NCBI RefSeq assembly: GCF_011617465.1
Contig: NZ_CP050153.1
Location: 1 to 64,000 of the forward strand
Reading direction: 5' to 3'
DNA: 64,000 bases
Source: Brevibacterium pigmentatum
GTDB taxonomy: Bacteria; Actinomycetota; Actinomycetes; Actinomycetales; Brevibacteriaceae
In this document: positions 1 to 11,925 of the stretch, piece after piece
How positions within the stretch are numbered: position 1 is the first letter of the stretch
How the letters are laid out: each line of letters begins with the position of its first letter
Translations under genes and position numbers: made by a program
The notes under the pieces: model-generated
What the model was told of the DNA's origin: nothing
Database searches by the model: none
The model's input: only the letters and a program-made list of their open reading frames with translations

Positions 1-315
1 AGAGCCAAAAGATAATCAGGATAATCGGATGAAGCCCGGTACACAGGACACTCCATCTTAGCGAGGCTCTGTCCGAGCGGTCAAACGGGATCCGCATGTT
101 TCACGTCACGCTCGCCCGAAATTCATCACCGTTCGCGTTTCCGTCACCAACGCCCGTCCACAAGTCACACCCATGTAGTTTTCCACAAGCTTATCCACGA
201 GTGTGGAGATTCACTGGCCTGAGTCGGCACTGATCCACATTCTGTGGAAAACTATGTGGAAGTCATGCACAGGTGTGGATCACGCCAGAACGATTTTTTT
301 GAAAGCTGAGGAAAT
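1..315. promoter_or_regulatory. dnaA upstream region with DnaA boxes
   Basis: This stretch has no credible gene. It holds several DnaA-box-like 9-mers: TTTTCCACA at 179-187, TTATCCACG at 191-199, TGATCCACA at 231-239, and reverse-strand TGTGGAAAA at 243-251, TGTGGAAGT at 255-263 and TGTGGATCA at 274-282. They fit autoregulation of dnaA and/or part of oriC. A half-match to the ParB site parS (TGTTTCACGT) lies at 97-106. The gene normally divergent from dnaA in Actinobacteria (rpmH) is not visible, so it must lie outside the left edge. Confidence 0.75.
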
Positions 316-2019
316 GTGACGGTGTCGAATTCCAAGAACGAGCTCATCAGCCGCTGGCGCACGGTGGTCTCAACCCTGGATCAGGACCCGGAACTCACGG
401 CCCACCAGAAGGGATTCCTCTCCCTGGCTGTGCCCAAAGCCCTCGTCGACAATGCTCTCGTCCTTCTCGCCGTGCGCGACGAACACACCCGCCGCACCAT
501 CGAGACCCGACTGCTCGGCCCCCTGACCAGGGAGTTCTCCAAGGTCCTCGGGTTCGAGGTGACTTTCGGCTTCGTCGTCGATCCCGAACTCGACGTGCCG
601 ATCCGCTTCGAAGATCTCATCGGAGAACCCACCCCGGGAACTCAGTTTCCCATCGATCCGGTCACCTCCACCTCGGCGACGGGATCGCCGGAACCCACCC
701 GCACCGAGGCGGCCGAACCGGTGCGCCCTGCCCCAGCCGATCATTCGACCCCCGGATTCGCCCAGCCGAACCAGGGCCAACCGGGTCAGGGCCAGCCCGC
801 CGCGCAGACTCCGAACACTCAGATGCCGCCGCAGGCGCAGACATCGGCACCGCAGACGCCCACCCAGCAGCCGCCTCGTGTACCGGCCGATTCGGGGATG
901 ACCGACCGTGAGATGAAGATCGCCGAGGCGACCGCCGCCCCGATGGGCCCGCCCGTCGATGCTCCCGGCGTCGCCCAGCTCAACCCGAAGTACACCTTCG
1001 ACACCTTCGTCATCGGCGCATCCAACCGTTTCGCCCACGCCGCGGCGTTCGCCGTCGCCGAGGCACCGGCCAAGGCCTACAACCCTCTGTTCATCTACGG
1101 GGACTCGGGATTGGGCAAAACCCACCTGCTCCATGCGATCGGCTACTACGCCACTCAGCTGTTCCCCGAGATCCGCGTGAAGTACGTCTCCAGCGAAGAG
1201 TTCGTCAACGACTTCATCAACACGATCGGTTCGTCGAAGACCTCGAACGCCCTGCGTCCGGCCTTCCAGCGCCGCTACCGTGAGGTCGACATCCTCATGA
1301 TCGACGACATCCAGTTCCTGCAGGGCAAGGATGCGACCGTCGAGGAGTTCTTCCATACCTTCAATGCGCTGCACAACGAGGCCAAGCAGGTCGTCATCAC
1401 CTCCGATCAGCCGCCGAAGATGCTCAAGGGCTTCGAAGAGCGGCTGCGCTCCCGCTTCGAATGGGGTCTGCTCACGGACGTGCAGCCGCCGGATATGGAG
1501 ACCCGGTTCGCGATTCTGCGCCGCAAGGCAGCAGCCGAACAGCTCGACGTCCCCGATGATGTCCTCGAATACATCGCCTCCCGGGTGTCCTCGAACATCC
1601 GCGAGCTCGAAGGCGCCCTCATCCGGGTAACGGCTTTCGCCAACCTCAACGATCAGCAGATCGACGTCTCCTTGGCCGAGACCGTCCTCAAGGACTTCAT
1701 CACCCCCGATGACACCCCTGCAGTCACGGCCGCGGACATCATGGGTCAGACCGCTGCCTACTTCAGCCTCACCCTCGATGACCTGTGCGGAACCTCCCGG
1801 TCCCGGACGCTGACCACGGCAAGACAGATCGCCATGTATCTGTGCCGTGAGCTCACCGACCTCTCCCTGCCCAAGATCGGACAGGCGTTCGGTGGACGCG
1901 ATCACACGACCGTTATGCATGCGAACAAGAAGATTCGAACTCAGATGGCCGAAAGACGGGCCGTCTACACACAGGTCACCGAACTCACAAACCGCATTAA
2001 ACAACAGCACCGCCTATAG
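316..2019 (+). CDS. dnaA: Chromosomal replication initiator protein DnaA
   Basis: DnaA is the ATP-dependent initiator that binds DnaA boxes and melts oriC. The 567-residue product has an N-terminal domain (about 1-90), a long Pro/Gln-rich linker (about 100-225) typical of high-GC Actinobacteria, and an AAA+ core. The core has Walker A GDSGLGKT at 262-269 and Walker B around MIDD at 327-330. The C-terminal DNA-binding domain carries [11 protein letters not shown] near residue 528. The GTG start at 316 follows a GAGGA ribosome site at 308-312. DnaA boxes flank the gene on both sides, which suggests autoregulation. Confidence 0.98.
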   Translation: MTVSNSKNELISRWRTVVSTLDQDPELTAHQKGFLSLAVPKALVDNALVLLAVRDEHTRRTIETRLLGPLTREFSKVLGFEVTFGFVVDPELDVPIRFEDLIGEPTPGTQFPIDPVTSTSATGSPEPTRTEAAEPVRPAPADHSTPGFAQPNQGQPGQGQPAAQTPNTQMPPQAQTSAPQTPTQQPPRVPADSGMTDREMKIAEATAAPMGPPVDAPGVAQLNPKYTFDTFVIGASNRFAHAAAFAVAEAPAKAYNPLFIYGDSGLGKTHLLHAIGYYATQLFPEIRVKYVSSEEFVNDFINTIGSSKTSNALRPAFQRRYREVDILMIDDIQFLQGKDATVEEFFHTFNALHNEAKQVVITSDQPPKMLKGFEERLRSRFEWGLLTDVQPPDMETRFAILRRKAAAEQLDVPDDVLEYIASRVSSNIRELEGALIRVTAFANLNDQQIDVSLAETVLKDFITPDDTPAVTAADIMGQTAAYFSLTLDDLCGTSRSRTLTTARQIAMYLCRELTDLSLPKIGQAFGGRDHTTVMHANKKIRTQMAERRAVYTQVTELTNRIKQQHRL

Positions 2020-2566
2020 AAGACGTCATACACATCTGTGGATAACCCTGGGGACAATTGCTCACAGCTGGGGACAGAACGGTGGACAGAAGCGCTCCGC
2101 GGGTGGAAAGATGTGAACTACATGCTTGTGTTTACCCAAGCGCCCACCGACGCCCTCGTCGCGGTGCACATGGCATCCACAAGCCCATAATCGGTCAGAA
2201 CCCTTGATTACTCTGGGGTAAGAGGCACTTATCCACAATCTCCACAAGTGCTGATACTTCTACCAAGTGAATTCAACTCCTAAGAGGGCGACCGCCACCG
2301 ACTGCTGCGGTGGGTGAGCATCGAGCTCACAACCTCGAGCTCGTCTCGGTTGCTGAGCTCCGCAATATTCGAACACAGGATCTCGGACGATTCTCGAATG
2401 CGAGATTCACTCTCCTCGGACCCTCTTTCGGTCGGCACTCCTGAGGTGGGCACAAATCGGATAGGCTGTGTAAAGTTTTCCGAGCAGTATCGAGCCTGTG
2501 ACTCGCAACCCGGAATCTTGTGCCAGATGCCCAGTGCAGGTCGGGTGGCCACCCCGAAGGAGTAAA
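2020..2566. other. oriC: Probable oriC (dnaA-dnaN intergenic region)
   Basis: This 547-bp non-coding stretch separates dnaA and dnaN, the usual oriC position in Actinobacteria. It contains perfect DnaA boxes TTATCCACA at 2229-2237 (+) and 2037-2045 (- strand), plus near matches such as the reverse complement of TTGTCCCCA at 2049-2057 and further GGGGACA/GGTGGACA words up to about 2100. Short open frames across it have no ribosome site or family match that I recognise. I could not place the unwinding element; no strongly AT-rich tract stands out. Confidence 0.8.
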
Positions 2567-3706
2567 GTGAACGCGGAAGCATCCCCCTTGAAGTTCAAAG
2601 TCAATCGCGACGTTCTCGCTGACGCTGTTGCCTGGGCAACCAAGACTCTGCCCAACCGTCCTTCCGCTCCGGTCCTCACCGGCATCCTCATCACCGCCGA
2701 AGCCGGCGGCACAGTGCGCCTGGCCGTCTTCGACTACGAAGTCTCTTCCCGTGTCGAGATCGTCGCCGATGTCGCCTCCGCAGGAACGGTCCTCGTCTCC
2801 GGCCGTCTGCTCGCCGACATCTCCAAGGCGCTGCCGAACCAAGAGGTCACGCTCGAACAGATCGATGCGAAGGTCGACGTCACCTGCGGATCCTCCCGCT
2901 TCTCGCTGATGACGATGCCCGTGGCCGAATACCCGGCACTGCCGCAGATTCCCGACGACTCCGGCACCGTTTCGGCCGGAGAGTTCCAGAACGCCGTCTC
3001 ACAAGTCACGATCGCGACCTCGAAGGACGACACCCTGCCGATCCTCACCAGCGTTCGCGTCGAGATCGAGGGCGAGAAGGTCACCATGCTCGCCACCGAC
3101 CGCTACCGTCTGGCCGTGCGCGAATTCACCTGGAACCCGGGACGTCCAGACGTCTCGGCCGTGGCCCTGCTGCGCGGACGCACACTCTCCGATGTCTCGA
3201 AGTCCCTCGGCGGAGATGTCACCATCGGTCTGAGCACCGACGCCGGCAAGGACCTCATCTCCTTCACCTCGGCGGGCCGAGTCACCACCTCGCTGCTCAT
3301 CGAAGGCGAATACCCCAAGGTCAGGTCGCTGTTCCCGGATTCGGTTCCGATCCACGCCATCGTCGAGACCGCCGTGCTGCGTGAAGCCGTGCGCCGTGTC
3401 TCGCTCGTGGCCGAACGCAACACCCCGCTGCGCTTCGAGGTCACCGACGGAATGCTCACCCTCCACGCCGGCACCGGTGACGACGCTCAGGCTTCCGAAG
3501 CCGTCGAAGCCACACTTCAGGGCGACGAGATCACCGTCGGCTTCAACCCTCACTACATCGCCGAAGGTCTCGCCGCTGTCGAGAGTCCGTACGTGAACTT
3601 CTCCTTCACCCAGCCGATGAAGCCGGTCATCATCTCCGGGCAGAAGGAACTCGACGGTCCTGCCGACGAGTCCTATCGCTATCTGCTCATGCCCACGCGC
3701 ATCTGA
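2567..3706 (+). CDS. dnaN: DNA polymerase III sliding clamp, beta subunit
   Basis: The beta clamp encircles DNA and tethers polymerase III. The 379-residue protein has the normal length and the three-repeat clamp fold. Its start LKFKVNRDVLADAVAWA and its end (SYRYLLMPTRI, close to the canonical YLVMPMRL type) are diagnostic. I chose GTG at 2567, which has an AAGGAG at 2557-2562. An upstream in-frame ATG at 2498 would add 23 residues that look unlike any clamp and has no ribosome site. recF starts on the base after the stop codon, so the two are co-transcribed. Confidence 0.97.
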   Translation: MNAEASPLKFKVNRDVLADAVAWATKTLPNRPSAPVLTGILITAEAGGTVRLAVFDYEVSSRVEIVADVASAGTVLVSGRLLADISKALPNQEVTLEQIDAKVDVTCGSSRFSLMTMPVAEYPALPQIPDDSGTVSAGEFQNAVSQVTIATSKDDTLPILTSVRVEIEGEKVTMLATDRYRLAVREFTWNPGRPDVSAVALLRGRTLSDVSKSLGGDVTIGLSTDAGKDLISFTSAGRVTTSLLIEGEYPKVRSLFPDSVPIHAIVETAVLREAVRRVSLVAERNTPLRFEVTDGMLTLHAGTGDDAQASEAVEATLQGDEITVGFNPHYIAEGLAAVESPYVNFSFTQPMKPVIISGQKELDGPADESYRYLLMPTRI

Positions 3707-4843
3707 ATGTGGATATCCCGACTCTCCCTGCGTGACTATCGGTCGTATCCGGAGCTCGACCTCGAGTTCTCACCCGGAGTCACGACATTCGTGGCTGACA
3801 ACGGGACCGGGAAGACCAATATCGTCGAGGCGATCGGGTACCTCGCTCATCAGCGCTCCCACCGGGTCGCGTTCGACGCTCCTCTCGTCCACGAGGGCAG
3901 ACCGGCGGCGACAGTGTCGGCACTGGTCAACCGGGATCAGCGCCACGCCACCGTCGAGGTGACCATCCAGGCCAAAGGAGCCAATCGAGCCCGGGTCAAC
4001 CGCAATGCGGTGAAGCTCAAAGACATCCTCGGCCTCGTCTCCTGCGTCGTCTTCGCCCCCGAGGATCTCAGCCTGGTGCGGGGCGAACCGGCCGAACGCC
4101 GCTCCTGGATCGACACCCTCGTCGTGGCGCGCAACCCGCGCTTCGCCTCGATCATCACGGACTTCGAACGGGCACTCAAACAGCGCAATGCTCTGCTCAA
4201 ACGGCTCCGCGAGGACCGCGATCCCGGCCTCGAGGCGACCCTCGACATCTGGAACATGGCCTACGCGGACTCCGCGGCCGAGCTCGTCTTCGGTCGGCAG
4301 CGGATCCTCGCCGACATCGTCGAGCCGCTGCAGACGAACTTCGCCTATATCGCCGCCGACGCCCGACTGGAGCGGCAAGGTGCCCATATCGCCTACGGTT
4401 CGCGCATCGACTACTCGCAGGCCGAGTCCGCGGCCGACTGCAAGGAGCTGCTGCTCGCAGCCCTCGACCGTCGCCGGACGACGGAGATCGAGCGCGGACT
4501 GACCCTGCACGGACCCGGCCGCGATGATCTGTCGCTGACGATCGGAACGCATCCGGCCAAGGGGTACGCCTCTCACGGGGAGACGTGGTCTCTGGCGCTG
4601 GCGATGCAGCTGGCGGGCTGGGATCTGCTCTCCGCCGATGCCGGAAGTGCCGCCGAACAGCCGATCCTCGTCCTCGACGACGTCTTCGCCGAACTCGACA
4701 CCGGTCGACGGCAGCGTCTGGCCTCCAGAGTGACCTCGGCCGAACAGGTCTTCATCACCTCGGCCGTCGACTCCGATCTGCCCGATGGCCTCGAGGGAGT
4801 CCGGATCGACCAGTCCCGCCTCCTGCAGAGCAGCGCAACATGA
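3707..4843 (+). CDS. recF: DNA replication and repair protein RecF
   Basis: RecF is an SMC-like ATPase that loads RecA at single-strand gaps. The 378-residue product has Walker A GTGKTN near residue 33, a signature region (ARRSWIDTLVV near 125), and a C-terminal ABC-type signature and Walker B (ILVLDDVFAELD near 322-333). The start codon directly follows the dnaN stop, and the gene ends in a TGA that overlaps the ATG of the next gene (ATGA). This is the classic dnaA-dnaN-recF arrangement. Confidence 0.97.
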   Translation: MWISRLSLRDYRSYPELDLEFSPGVTTFVADNGTGKTNIVEAIGYLAHQRSHRVAFDAPLVHEGRPAATVSALVNRDQRHATVEVTIQAKGANRARVNRNAVKLKDILGLVSCVVFAPEDLSLVRGEPAERRSWIDTLVVARNPRFASIITDFERALKQRNALLKRLREDRDPGLEATLDIWNMAYADSAAELVFGRQRILADIVEPLQTNFAYIAADARLERQGAHIAYGSRIDYSQAESAADCKELLLAALDRRRTTEIERGLTLHGPGRDDLSLTIGTHPAKGYASHGETWSLALAMQLAGWDLLSADAGSAAEQPILVLDDVFAELDTGRRQRLASRVTSAEQVFITSAVDSDLPDGLEGVRIDQSRLLQSSAT

Positions 4844-5352
4844 GCGGCATCGAACGGGACTACTCCACTCCCGTCGCCGCCCTCGAAGCCCTCGACCGAG
4901 TACGGCGGATGGAGGTCACCGAAGCGAAGTTCGTCCGCAGCCGTCGACGTTCACGTCTCCGCGGCGAAGTCGTCTACTCCGGATCGGGCCGAGACGGCCG
5001 TGACCCGAAATCGGTGTCCTCCGTGCTCGGCTCTCTCATCTCCGACCGCGGTTGGTCGTCCTCACTCGACATCGGCAAGGTGCTCGGCCGGTGGCCCGAC
5101 CTCGTCGGGTCCCAAGTGGCCCAGCACGCGACTCCCGTCGACTTCTCTCCTCCGCTGCTGGTCATCGCGGCGGACTCGACGACCTGGGCGACCCAGCTGC
5201 GAGTGCTCAAACCGACGATCCTGCGCAAGCTCGAGGAAGGCCTGGGCTCGGCGACGATCACCGAGATCGAGATCAAGGGGCCACAGGGGCGCACCTTCAA
5301 ACGCGGCCGACGATCGGTGGCCGGCCGCGGACCCAGGGACACATTCGGCTGA
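4840..5352 (+). CDS. DciA-like DUF721 protein
   Basis: This 170-residue protein of the DUF721 family (DciA in many bacteria, linked to loading of the replicative helicase DnaB) sits immediately after recF, its usual place in Actinobacteria. The conserved core lies about 65-150 and includes the stretch from the GKVLGRWPDLVGSQVAQH segment to STTWATQLRVLKPTIL. The ATG at 4840 overlaps the recF stop, which fixes the start; the same frame is open further upstream but only as a shadow of recF. The N-terminal 60 residues are basic. The helicase-loading role is inferred from the family. Confidence 0.85.
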   Translation: MSGIERDYSTPVAALEALDRVRRMEVTEAKFVRSRRRSRLRGEVVYSGSGRDGRDPKSVSSVLGSLISDRGWSSSLDIGKVLGRWPDLVGSQVAQHATPVDFSPPLLVIAADSTTWATQLRVLKPTILRKLEEGLGSATITEIEIKGPQGRTFKRGRRSVAGRGPRDTFG

Positions 5353-7570
<2,218 letters not shown>

Positions 7571-7578
7571 GCGTCCGT

Positions 7579-7606
7579 CCTCACCGGGGCAGCCGCCTCG
7601 GTGAGG
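7579..7606 (+). terminator. Weak hairpin in gyrB-gyrA spacer
   Basis: CCTCACCG at 7579-7586 pairs with CGGTGAGG at 7599-7606 around a GC-rich loop, nine bases after the gyrB stop. There is no T-tract, so it may only attenuate or stabilise the message between gyrB and gyrA. Confidence 0.35.
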
Positions 7607-7711
7607 GTGGGAGTCCGGATGCCCCGCCCCCATTCTTTGCACGCACCAATCGCCGCCGCACACGGCTGAGATCCAGCCGGACACGGTTCGAATACAAGGG
7701 AAGAGCCCACA

Positions 7712-10279
7712 TTGGCCGACGAGAACGATATCGGAACAGAAATCAACCGGATCGAACAGGTTGATCTCAACCTCGAGATGCAGAGGTCGTACCTCGATTA
7801 CGCGATGAGCGTGATCGTCGGACGTGCCCTGCCCGACGTCCGCGACGGACTCAAGCCCGTCCACCGCCGCGTGCTCTACGCGATGTTCGACGGCGGCTAC
7901 CGGCCGGACCGCAACTTCTCCAAGTGCTCCCGCGTCGTCGGCGACGTCATGGGCCAGTACCACCCGCACGGTGACACGGCGATCTACGATGCCATGGTCC
8001 GTCTCGTGCAGCCGTGGACGATGCGCTATCCGCTCGTGGCAGGACAGGGCAACTTCGGATCCCCGGGCGACGACGGAGCGGCCGCACCGCGTTATACCGA
8101 GTGCAAGATGGCGCCCCTGGCCATGGAGATGGTCCGGGACATCGAAGAAGGCACCGTCGACTTCCAGGACAACTACGACGGTCGCAACCAGGAACCCATG
8201 GTTCTGCCCTCCAGGTTCCCGAACCTGCTGGTCAACGGCTCGGCCGGCATCGCCGTGGGTATGGCCACGAACATTCCTCCGCACAACCTGCGGGAAGTTG
8301 CCCAGGGCGCACAGTGGTTGCTGTCCCACCCGGAGGCGAGCAAAGAAGAGGCACTCGAAGCCCTCCTCGGCATCGTCAAGGGACCCGACTTCCCGATGGG
8401 CGCGACGGTCCTCGGCCGCAAGGGCATCGAGGACACCTACCGCACCGGTCGCGGATCGATCACTCAGCGAGCCGTCGTCGAGGTCGAAGAGATCCAGGGC
8501 CGCACCTGCCTCGTCGTCACCCAGCTGCCGTACATGGTCAACCCGGACACCCTGGCCGCGAAGATCGCCTCCTACGTCAAGGACGGCAAGGTCGCCGGCA
8601 TCGCCGATCTGCGCGACGAGTCCTCGGGCCGCACCGGTCAGCGCTTGGTCATCGTGCTCAAGCGCGATGCCGTGGCCAAGGTCGTGCTCAACAACCTGTA
8701 CAAGCACACCTCGCTGCAGGAGAACTTCTCCGCGAACATGCTGGCCCTCGTCGACAGCGTGCCGCGCACACTGAGCATCGACTCGTTCCTGCGGCTGTGG
8801 GTCAAGCACCAGATCGAAGTCATCGTCCGTCGTACGCAGTTCCGGCTGCGCAAGGCCGAAGAGCGCGCTCATATCCTGCGCGGCTACCTCAAGGCCCTCG
8901 ACGCCCTCGACGAAGTCATCGCCCTGATCCGCCGCTCCCCGTCCTCGGACGAGGCGCGGACCGGTCTGATGGAGCTGCTCGAGGTCGACGAACTTCAGGC
9001 CAATGCGATCCTCGACCTGCAGCTGCGCCGTCTGGCCGCACTGGAGCGTCTGAAGATCCAGGAAGAGGCCGAGAAGATCGAGCAGCAGATCGCCGAGTAC
9101 AACCACATCCTGGCAACCCCGGCTCGCCAGCGTGAGATCGTGTCCGAGGAACTCGACGAGATCGTCGAACGCTACGGTGATGATCGCCGCACGAAGATCC
9201 TCGCCGGATTCGACGGAGATGTGTCCATGGAGGACCTCATCCCCGAGGAAGAGGTCGTCGTCACGATCACCCGCGGCGGCTACGCGAAGCGGACCCAGAC
9301 TCACCTCTACCGTGCTCAGCACCGCGGCGGCAAGGGCATCAAGGGCGCGGCGCTGCGCGGCGACGACGTCGTCGAACAGTTCTTCGTCACCTCGACCCAC
9401 AACTGGCTGCTGTTCTTCACGAACACCGGTCGCGTGTACCGGGCGAAGGCCTATGAGCTGCCCGAGGGCTCACGGGACGCCAAGGGCCAGCACGTGGCGA
9501 ACCTGCTCGCCCTCCAGCCGGGTGAGACGATCGCACAGGTGCTGTCGATCCGGGACTACGAGGTAGCCGACTTCCTCATCCTCGCCACCCGGTCCGGTGT
9601 GGTGAAGAAGACCCGCCTGAGCGAGTACGACTCGAACCGCACCGGCGGTGTCATCGCCATCAACCTGCGCGAATACAAGGGTCAGCCCGATGAGCTGGTC
9701 TCGGCCCGCATCGTCGGTGCCGAGGATCACCTGCTGCTGATCTCGCGGAAGGGCATGTCGATCCGCTTCGCCGCCGATGACGAGTCGATCCGTCCCCTGG
9801 GCCGAGTCACCGGTGGCGTCACCGGTATGAAGTTCAAAGACGACGACGAGCTGCTGACGATGGACGTCGTTCGGCCGGACACCCACGTCTTCGTCGTCAC
9901 TGAAGCCGGGTTCGCCAAGCGCACCCCGGTCGACGAGTACCGCCTGCAGGGGCGCGGCGGTCTGGGAATCCGGGTTGCGAAGATCACCGAACAGCGCGGA
10001 GACTTGGTGGGCGGACTCATCGTCGAAGACGGTGAGGAGGTCCTCGTGGTCATGGAGCGAGGTAAGATCGTTCGGTCGAGCATCGATGAAGTTCCGGCGA
10101 AGGGACGCAACACCATGGGTGTGGTGTTCGCGAAACCGGATAAGAAAGATCGTATTATCGCAGTGACCCGTGGTCCCGAAGCCGAGGTCGAAGACGAGAT
10201 CGAAAGCGAAGACGATGCCGAAGTCCCGGAAGGTGAGGTCGCAGAGCCTCAGACCGGCAACGAGGATGTGGAAGAGTGA
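7712..10279 (+). CDS. gyrA: DNA gyrase subunit A
   Basis: GyrA is the DNA-cleaving and religating gyrase subunit. The 855-residue product has the catalytic tyrosine at 128 (APRYTECK) and the quinolone-resistance region [13 protein letters not shown] at about 84-96. In that region Thr89 stands where E. coli has Ser83, and Asp93 where E. coli has Asp87. The C-terminal beta-pinwheel has a GyrA-box-like HRGGKGIKG, and the protein ends in a long acidic tail. The start is TTG at 7712 behind AAGGGAAG; the conserved N-terminus of GyrA agrees. The GTGA overlap with the next gene implies coupling. Confidence 0.97.
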   Translation: MADENDIGTEINRIEQVDLNLEMQRSYLDYAMSVIVGRALPDVRDGLKPVHRRVLYAMFDGGYRPDRNFSKCSRVVGDVMGQYHPHGDTAIYDAMVRLVQPWTMRYPLVAGQGNFGSPGDDGAAAPRYTECKMAPLAMEMVRDIEEGTVDFQDNYDGRNQEPMVLPSRFPNLLVNGSAGIAVGMATNIPPHNLREVAQGAQWLLSHPEASKEEALEALLGIVKGPDFPMGATVLGRKGIEDTYRTGRGSITQRAVVEVEEIQGRTCLVVTQLPYMVNPDTLAAKIASYVKDGKVAGIADLRDESSGRTGQRLVIVLKRDAVAKVVLNNLYKHTSLQENFSANMLALVDSVPRTLSIDSFLRLWVKHQIEVIVRRTQFRLRKAEERAHILRGYLKALDALDEVIALIRRSPSSDEARTGLMELLEVDELQANAILDLQLRRLAALERLKIQEEAEKIEQQIAEYNHILATPARQREIVSEELDEIVERYGDDRRTKILAGFDGDVSMEDLIPEEEVVVTITRGGYAKRTQTHLYRAQHRGGKGIKGAALRGDDVVEQFFVTSTHNWLLFFTNTGRVYRAKAYELPEGSRDAKGQHVANLLALQPGETIAQVLSIRDYEVADFLILATRSGVVKKTRLSEYDSNRTGGVIAINLREYKGQPDELVSARIVGAEDHLLLISRKGMSIRFAADDESIRPLGRVTGGVTGMKFKDDDELLTMDVVRPDTHVFVVTEAGFAKRTPVDEYRLQGRGGLGIRVAKITEQRGDLVGGLIVEDGEEVLVVMERGKIVRSSIDEVPAKGRNTMGVVFAKPDKKDRIIAVTRGPEAEVEDEIESEDDAEVPEGEVAEPQTGNEDVEE

Positions 10280-11130
10280 GCGATAGCAAACAGCCAGGCT
10301 CAGGCAAGATCATACGCACGTCGAGCGGCTCGACCCGTCTGACGGCCGGATCGTCGAAGTCGGACGAGAAGTCGGCTGCAACATCCGGATCGGGTTCGAA
10401 GTCCGGGTCCGGCGCGAATCAGGGATCCGGGTCCGGTCGCGGCTCCTCGGGTCAGAACAGCCAGAACGCCACCGTCGTCGCACCTCCCGCACCGAAGGCT
10501 TCGCCGAAGCCCAACCGCGCGCCCTCGGCCGGATCGACGCCATCGGCCCACACCGGATCTCAAGGATCGGGTGCCCAGACCGGTTCCCAGGGGGTCGGAG
10601 CACCGGCCTCCGGATCGCAGGGATCAGGCTCCCAGGGATCGAGCGGCGGCAACCGCGGCGCCACCTCGGTGATGGGAAATGCCGCGAACACCGTCCGCGC
10701 GAGCTCCGGCAGCGTGAAGATGGGTGTGAAGAACATGGTCGAGGGCGGAAAGGGCAAGAAGAAAAAGGGCCCCCGCACCGTCCGCCTCACCGTCTCCGCG
10801 GTCGACCCGTGGTCGGTCATGAAGATGTCGTTCCTCATGTCCGTGGCGATCGGCATCGCCACCATCGTCGCGTTCATCGTGCTGTGGGTCGTGCTGCAGG
10901 CGACCGGTGTGATGAGCGGCCTCGAGTCGACCATGAGTGAGCTTGCCGGCGCGGAGTCGGCCGAGCGGATCATCGGCATCTTCGGCTTCGGCCGAGTCGT
11001 CGCTGCCGGCTTCATCATCGCGGTCATCAACATCGTGCTGATGACGGCGCTGTCGACCCTGGCGGCTTTCATCTACAACATCGGCTCCCTCATCGCCGGC
11101 GGATTCAGCCTCACCCTCACCGACGACTGA
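10276..11130 (+). CDS. DUF3566 membrane protein
   Basis: This 284-residue protein belongs to the DUF3566 family that follows gyrA in most Actinobacteria; its function is not established. The first ~170 residues are Ser/Gly/Gln-rich low complexity with GSQGSG-type repeats (about 90-125). A basic [20 protein letters not shown] segment leads into two membrane segments at about 183-212 and 238-266. The GTG start at 10276 overlaps the gyrA stop (GTGA). The long disordered N-terminus is probably cytoplasmic. Confidence 0.85.
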   Translation: MSDSKQPGSGKIIRTSSGSTRLTAGSSKSDEKSAATSGSGSKSGSGANQGSGSGRGSSGQNSQNATVVAPPAPKASPKPNRAPSAGSTPSAHTGSQGSGAQTGSQGVGAPASGSQGSGSQGSSGGNRGATSVMGNAANTVRASSGSVKMGVKNMVEGGKGKKKKGPRTVRLTVSAVDPWSVMKMSFLMSVAIGIATIVAFIVLWVVLQATGVMSGLESTMSELAGAESAERIIGIFGFGRVVAAGFIIAVINIVLMTALSTLAAFIYNIGSLIAGGFSLTLTDD

Positions 11131-11145
11131 CCCCTCCCCTAATTG

Positions 11146-11201
11146 CTACCTGACGGCGGCCCAGCAACCTCGCGCGAGGTTGCTGGGCCGCCGTCAGGTA
11201 G
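11146..11201. repeat. Perfect 56-bp palindrome (copy A)
   Basis: Positions 11146-11173 and 11174-11201 are exact reverse complements with no spacer. The arm starts CTACCTGACGGCGGCCCAGC. It lies 15 bp after the DUF3566 stop and could act as a terminator stem. A nearly identical palindrome at 33110-33183 shows that this is a dispersed repeat and not a one-off terminator. Confidence 0.95.
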
Positions 11202-11238
11202 TTCTGGGAGGGTGTGAGGGGTGTCACTGGGTGCCGAT

Positions 11239-11268
11239 TTGTATTTGTCTGGCCTGGATGGGTATTGT
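11239..11268 (+). promoter_or_regulatory. Putative promoter of tRNA-Ile
   Basis: A -35-like TTGTAT at 11239-11244 and a -10-like TATTGT at 11263-11268 are separated by 18 bp, ending 23 bp before the tRNA-Ile gene. The region is locally AT-richer than its surroundings. Confidence 0.5.
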
Positions 11269-11291
11269 TTTACTTCGGGTTCACCCGATAA

Positions 11292-11365
11292 GGGCCTATA
11301 GCTCAGGCGGTTAGAGCGCTTCGCTGATAACGAAGAGGTCCCTGGTTCAAGTCCAGGTAGGCCCA
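11292..11365 (+). tRNA. tRNA-Ile (anticodon GAT)
   Basis: This is a 74-nt cloverleaf. Acceptor GGGCCTA pairs with TAGGCCC, the anticodon loop CTGATAA sits on a CTTCG/CGAAG stem, and the T arm contains GGTTCAAGTCC. The discriminator is A at 11365, and the CCA end is not encoded. tRNA-Ile and tRNA-Ala near gyrA are a common actinobacterial arrangement. Confidence 0.97.
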
Positions 11366-11402
11366 CGTCCTGTCACAACAGGATTTCCTTTCGAGGAGGA
11401 TC

Positions 11403-11519
11403 ATGAGAAGATGGATTCTCAGCGGTCTCACGTTAGTGGGACTGGGAGTGTTCTTCGGGTGGCGGCACCAGAACCAGAGTGCCCAGGCCGAATGGTCCGA
11501 ACACACCGACTCGGTGTGA
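11403..11519 (+). CDS. DLW-39-like small protein
   Basis: This 38-residue protein lies between the two tRNAs, with an AGGAGG ribosome site at 11394-11399. It has one N-terminal hydrophobic segment (about 4-20, ILSGLTLVGLGVFFGW) and a polar tail ending AEWSEHTDSV. Position, length and tail resemble the actinobacterial DLW-39 family, whose members have an N-terminal membrane segment and a D-L-W-x-E-x-T-D tail. Here the D-L-W is replaced by A-E-W. Function is unknown; a membrane-anchored micropeptide is likely. Confidence 0.75.
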   Translation: MRRWILSGLTLVGLGVFFGWRHQNQSAQAEWSEHTDSV

Positions 11520-11536
11520 GGGTGTGAACCCGTTTC

Positions 11537-11609
11537 GGGGGTATGGCGCAATTGGTAGCGCATCTGCTTTGCAAGCAGAGGGTTAGGGGTTCGAGTCCCC
11601 TTACCTCCA
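11537..11609 (+). tRNA. tRNA-Ala (anticodon TGC)
   Basis: This is a 73-nt cloverleaf. Acceptor GGGGGTA pairs with TACCTCC and keeps the G3-U70 wobble that identifies alanine tRNAs. The anticodon loop TTTGCAA carries TGC. The discriminator is A at 11609 and CCA is not encoded. Confidence 0.97.
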
Positions 11610-11640
11610 CTCGAGTAGTTTTGAGACAGCACTCGTAGAA

Positions 11641-11676
11641 CGAAGGCTCCGAACCGATTGCGGTTCGGAGCCTTCG
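11641..11676 (+). terminator. Terminator hairpin after tRNA-Ala
   Basis: A perfect 16-bp stem (11641-11656 with 11661-11676, arm CGAAGGCTCCGAACCG) encloses a 4-nt loop, 32 bp past the tRNA-Ala gene. There is no T-run, which is usual for high-GC actinobacterial terminators. Confidence 0.8.
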
Positions 11677-11925
11677 TCGTTCGCTGAGGCCGGACCCGAC
11701 GTCACGGGGAGTTGTCACCGGACGCCACCCACGTCTGTTCTCCCTGCAACACTCGGCAGTGACGAAGGTCGCTGCGGTTTCGGGTTCTCCCCACTGTCGG
11801 CGGGAATCGGGAATACGTTAGTCTGAGTTGCTGTTAAGACAATCGTCTGCGCGTCGATTCGGCATCTGCGTGCGACCTCCGCCCACATCCCGGGCACCAC
11901 AGACACATCCGAACGGAGCACCGTC
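11677..11925. other. Spacer upstream of the DHA2 transporter
   Basis: With the hairpin above, the gene-free stretch from 11610 to 11925 is about 316 bp. I see no gene in it. A modestly AT-richer stretch around 11812-11845 (AATACGTTAG) could hold the transporter promoter, but no convincing -35/-10 pair is visible. Confidence 0.4.

Noticed and set aside
370-2010. 546-codon open frame on the minus strand across dnaA
   Set aside because: It mirrors dnaA codons in a high-GC genome, has no ribosome site or family motif, and dnaA is unambiguous.
2498-2566. Upstream ATG extension of dnaN
   Set aside because: The 23 extra residues do not resemble any clamp, and the GTG at 2567 has an ideal ribosome site.
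11428-11718. Minus-strand frame over the tRNA genes resembling annotated hypothetical proteins
   Set aside because: Peptides such as VRGLEPLTLCLQSRC are the well-known spurious translation of antisense tRNA sequence.
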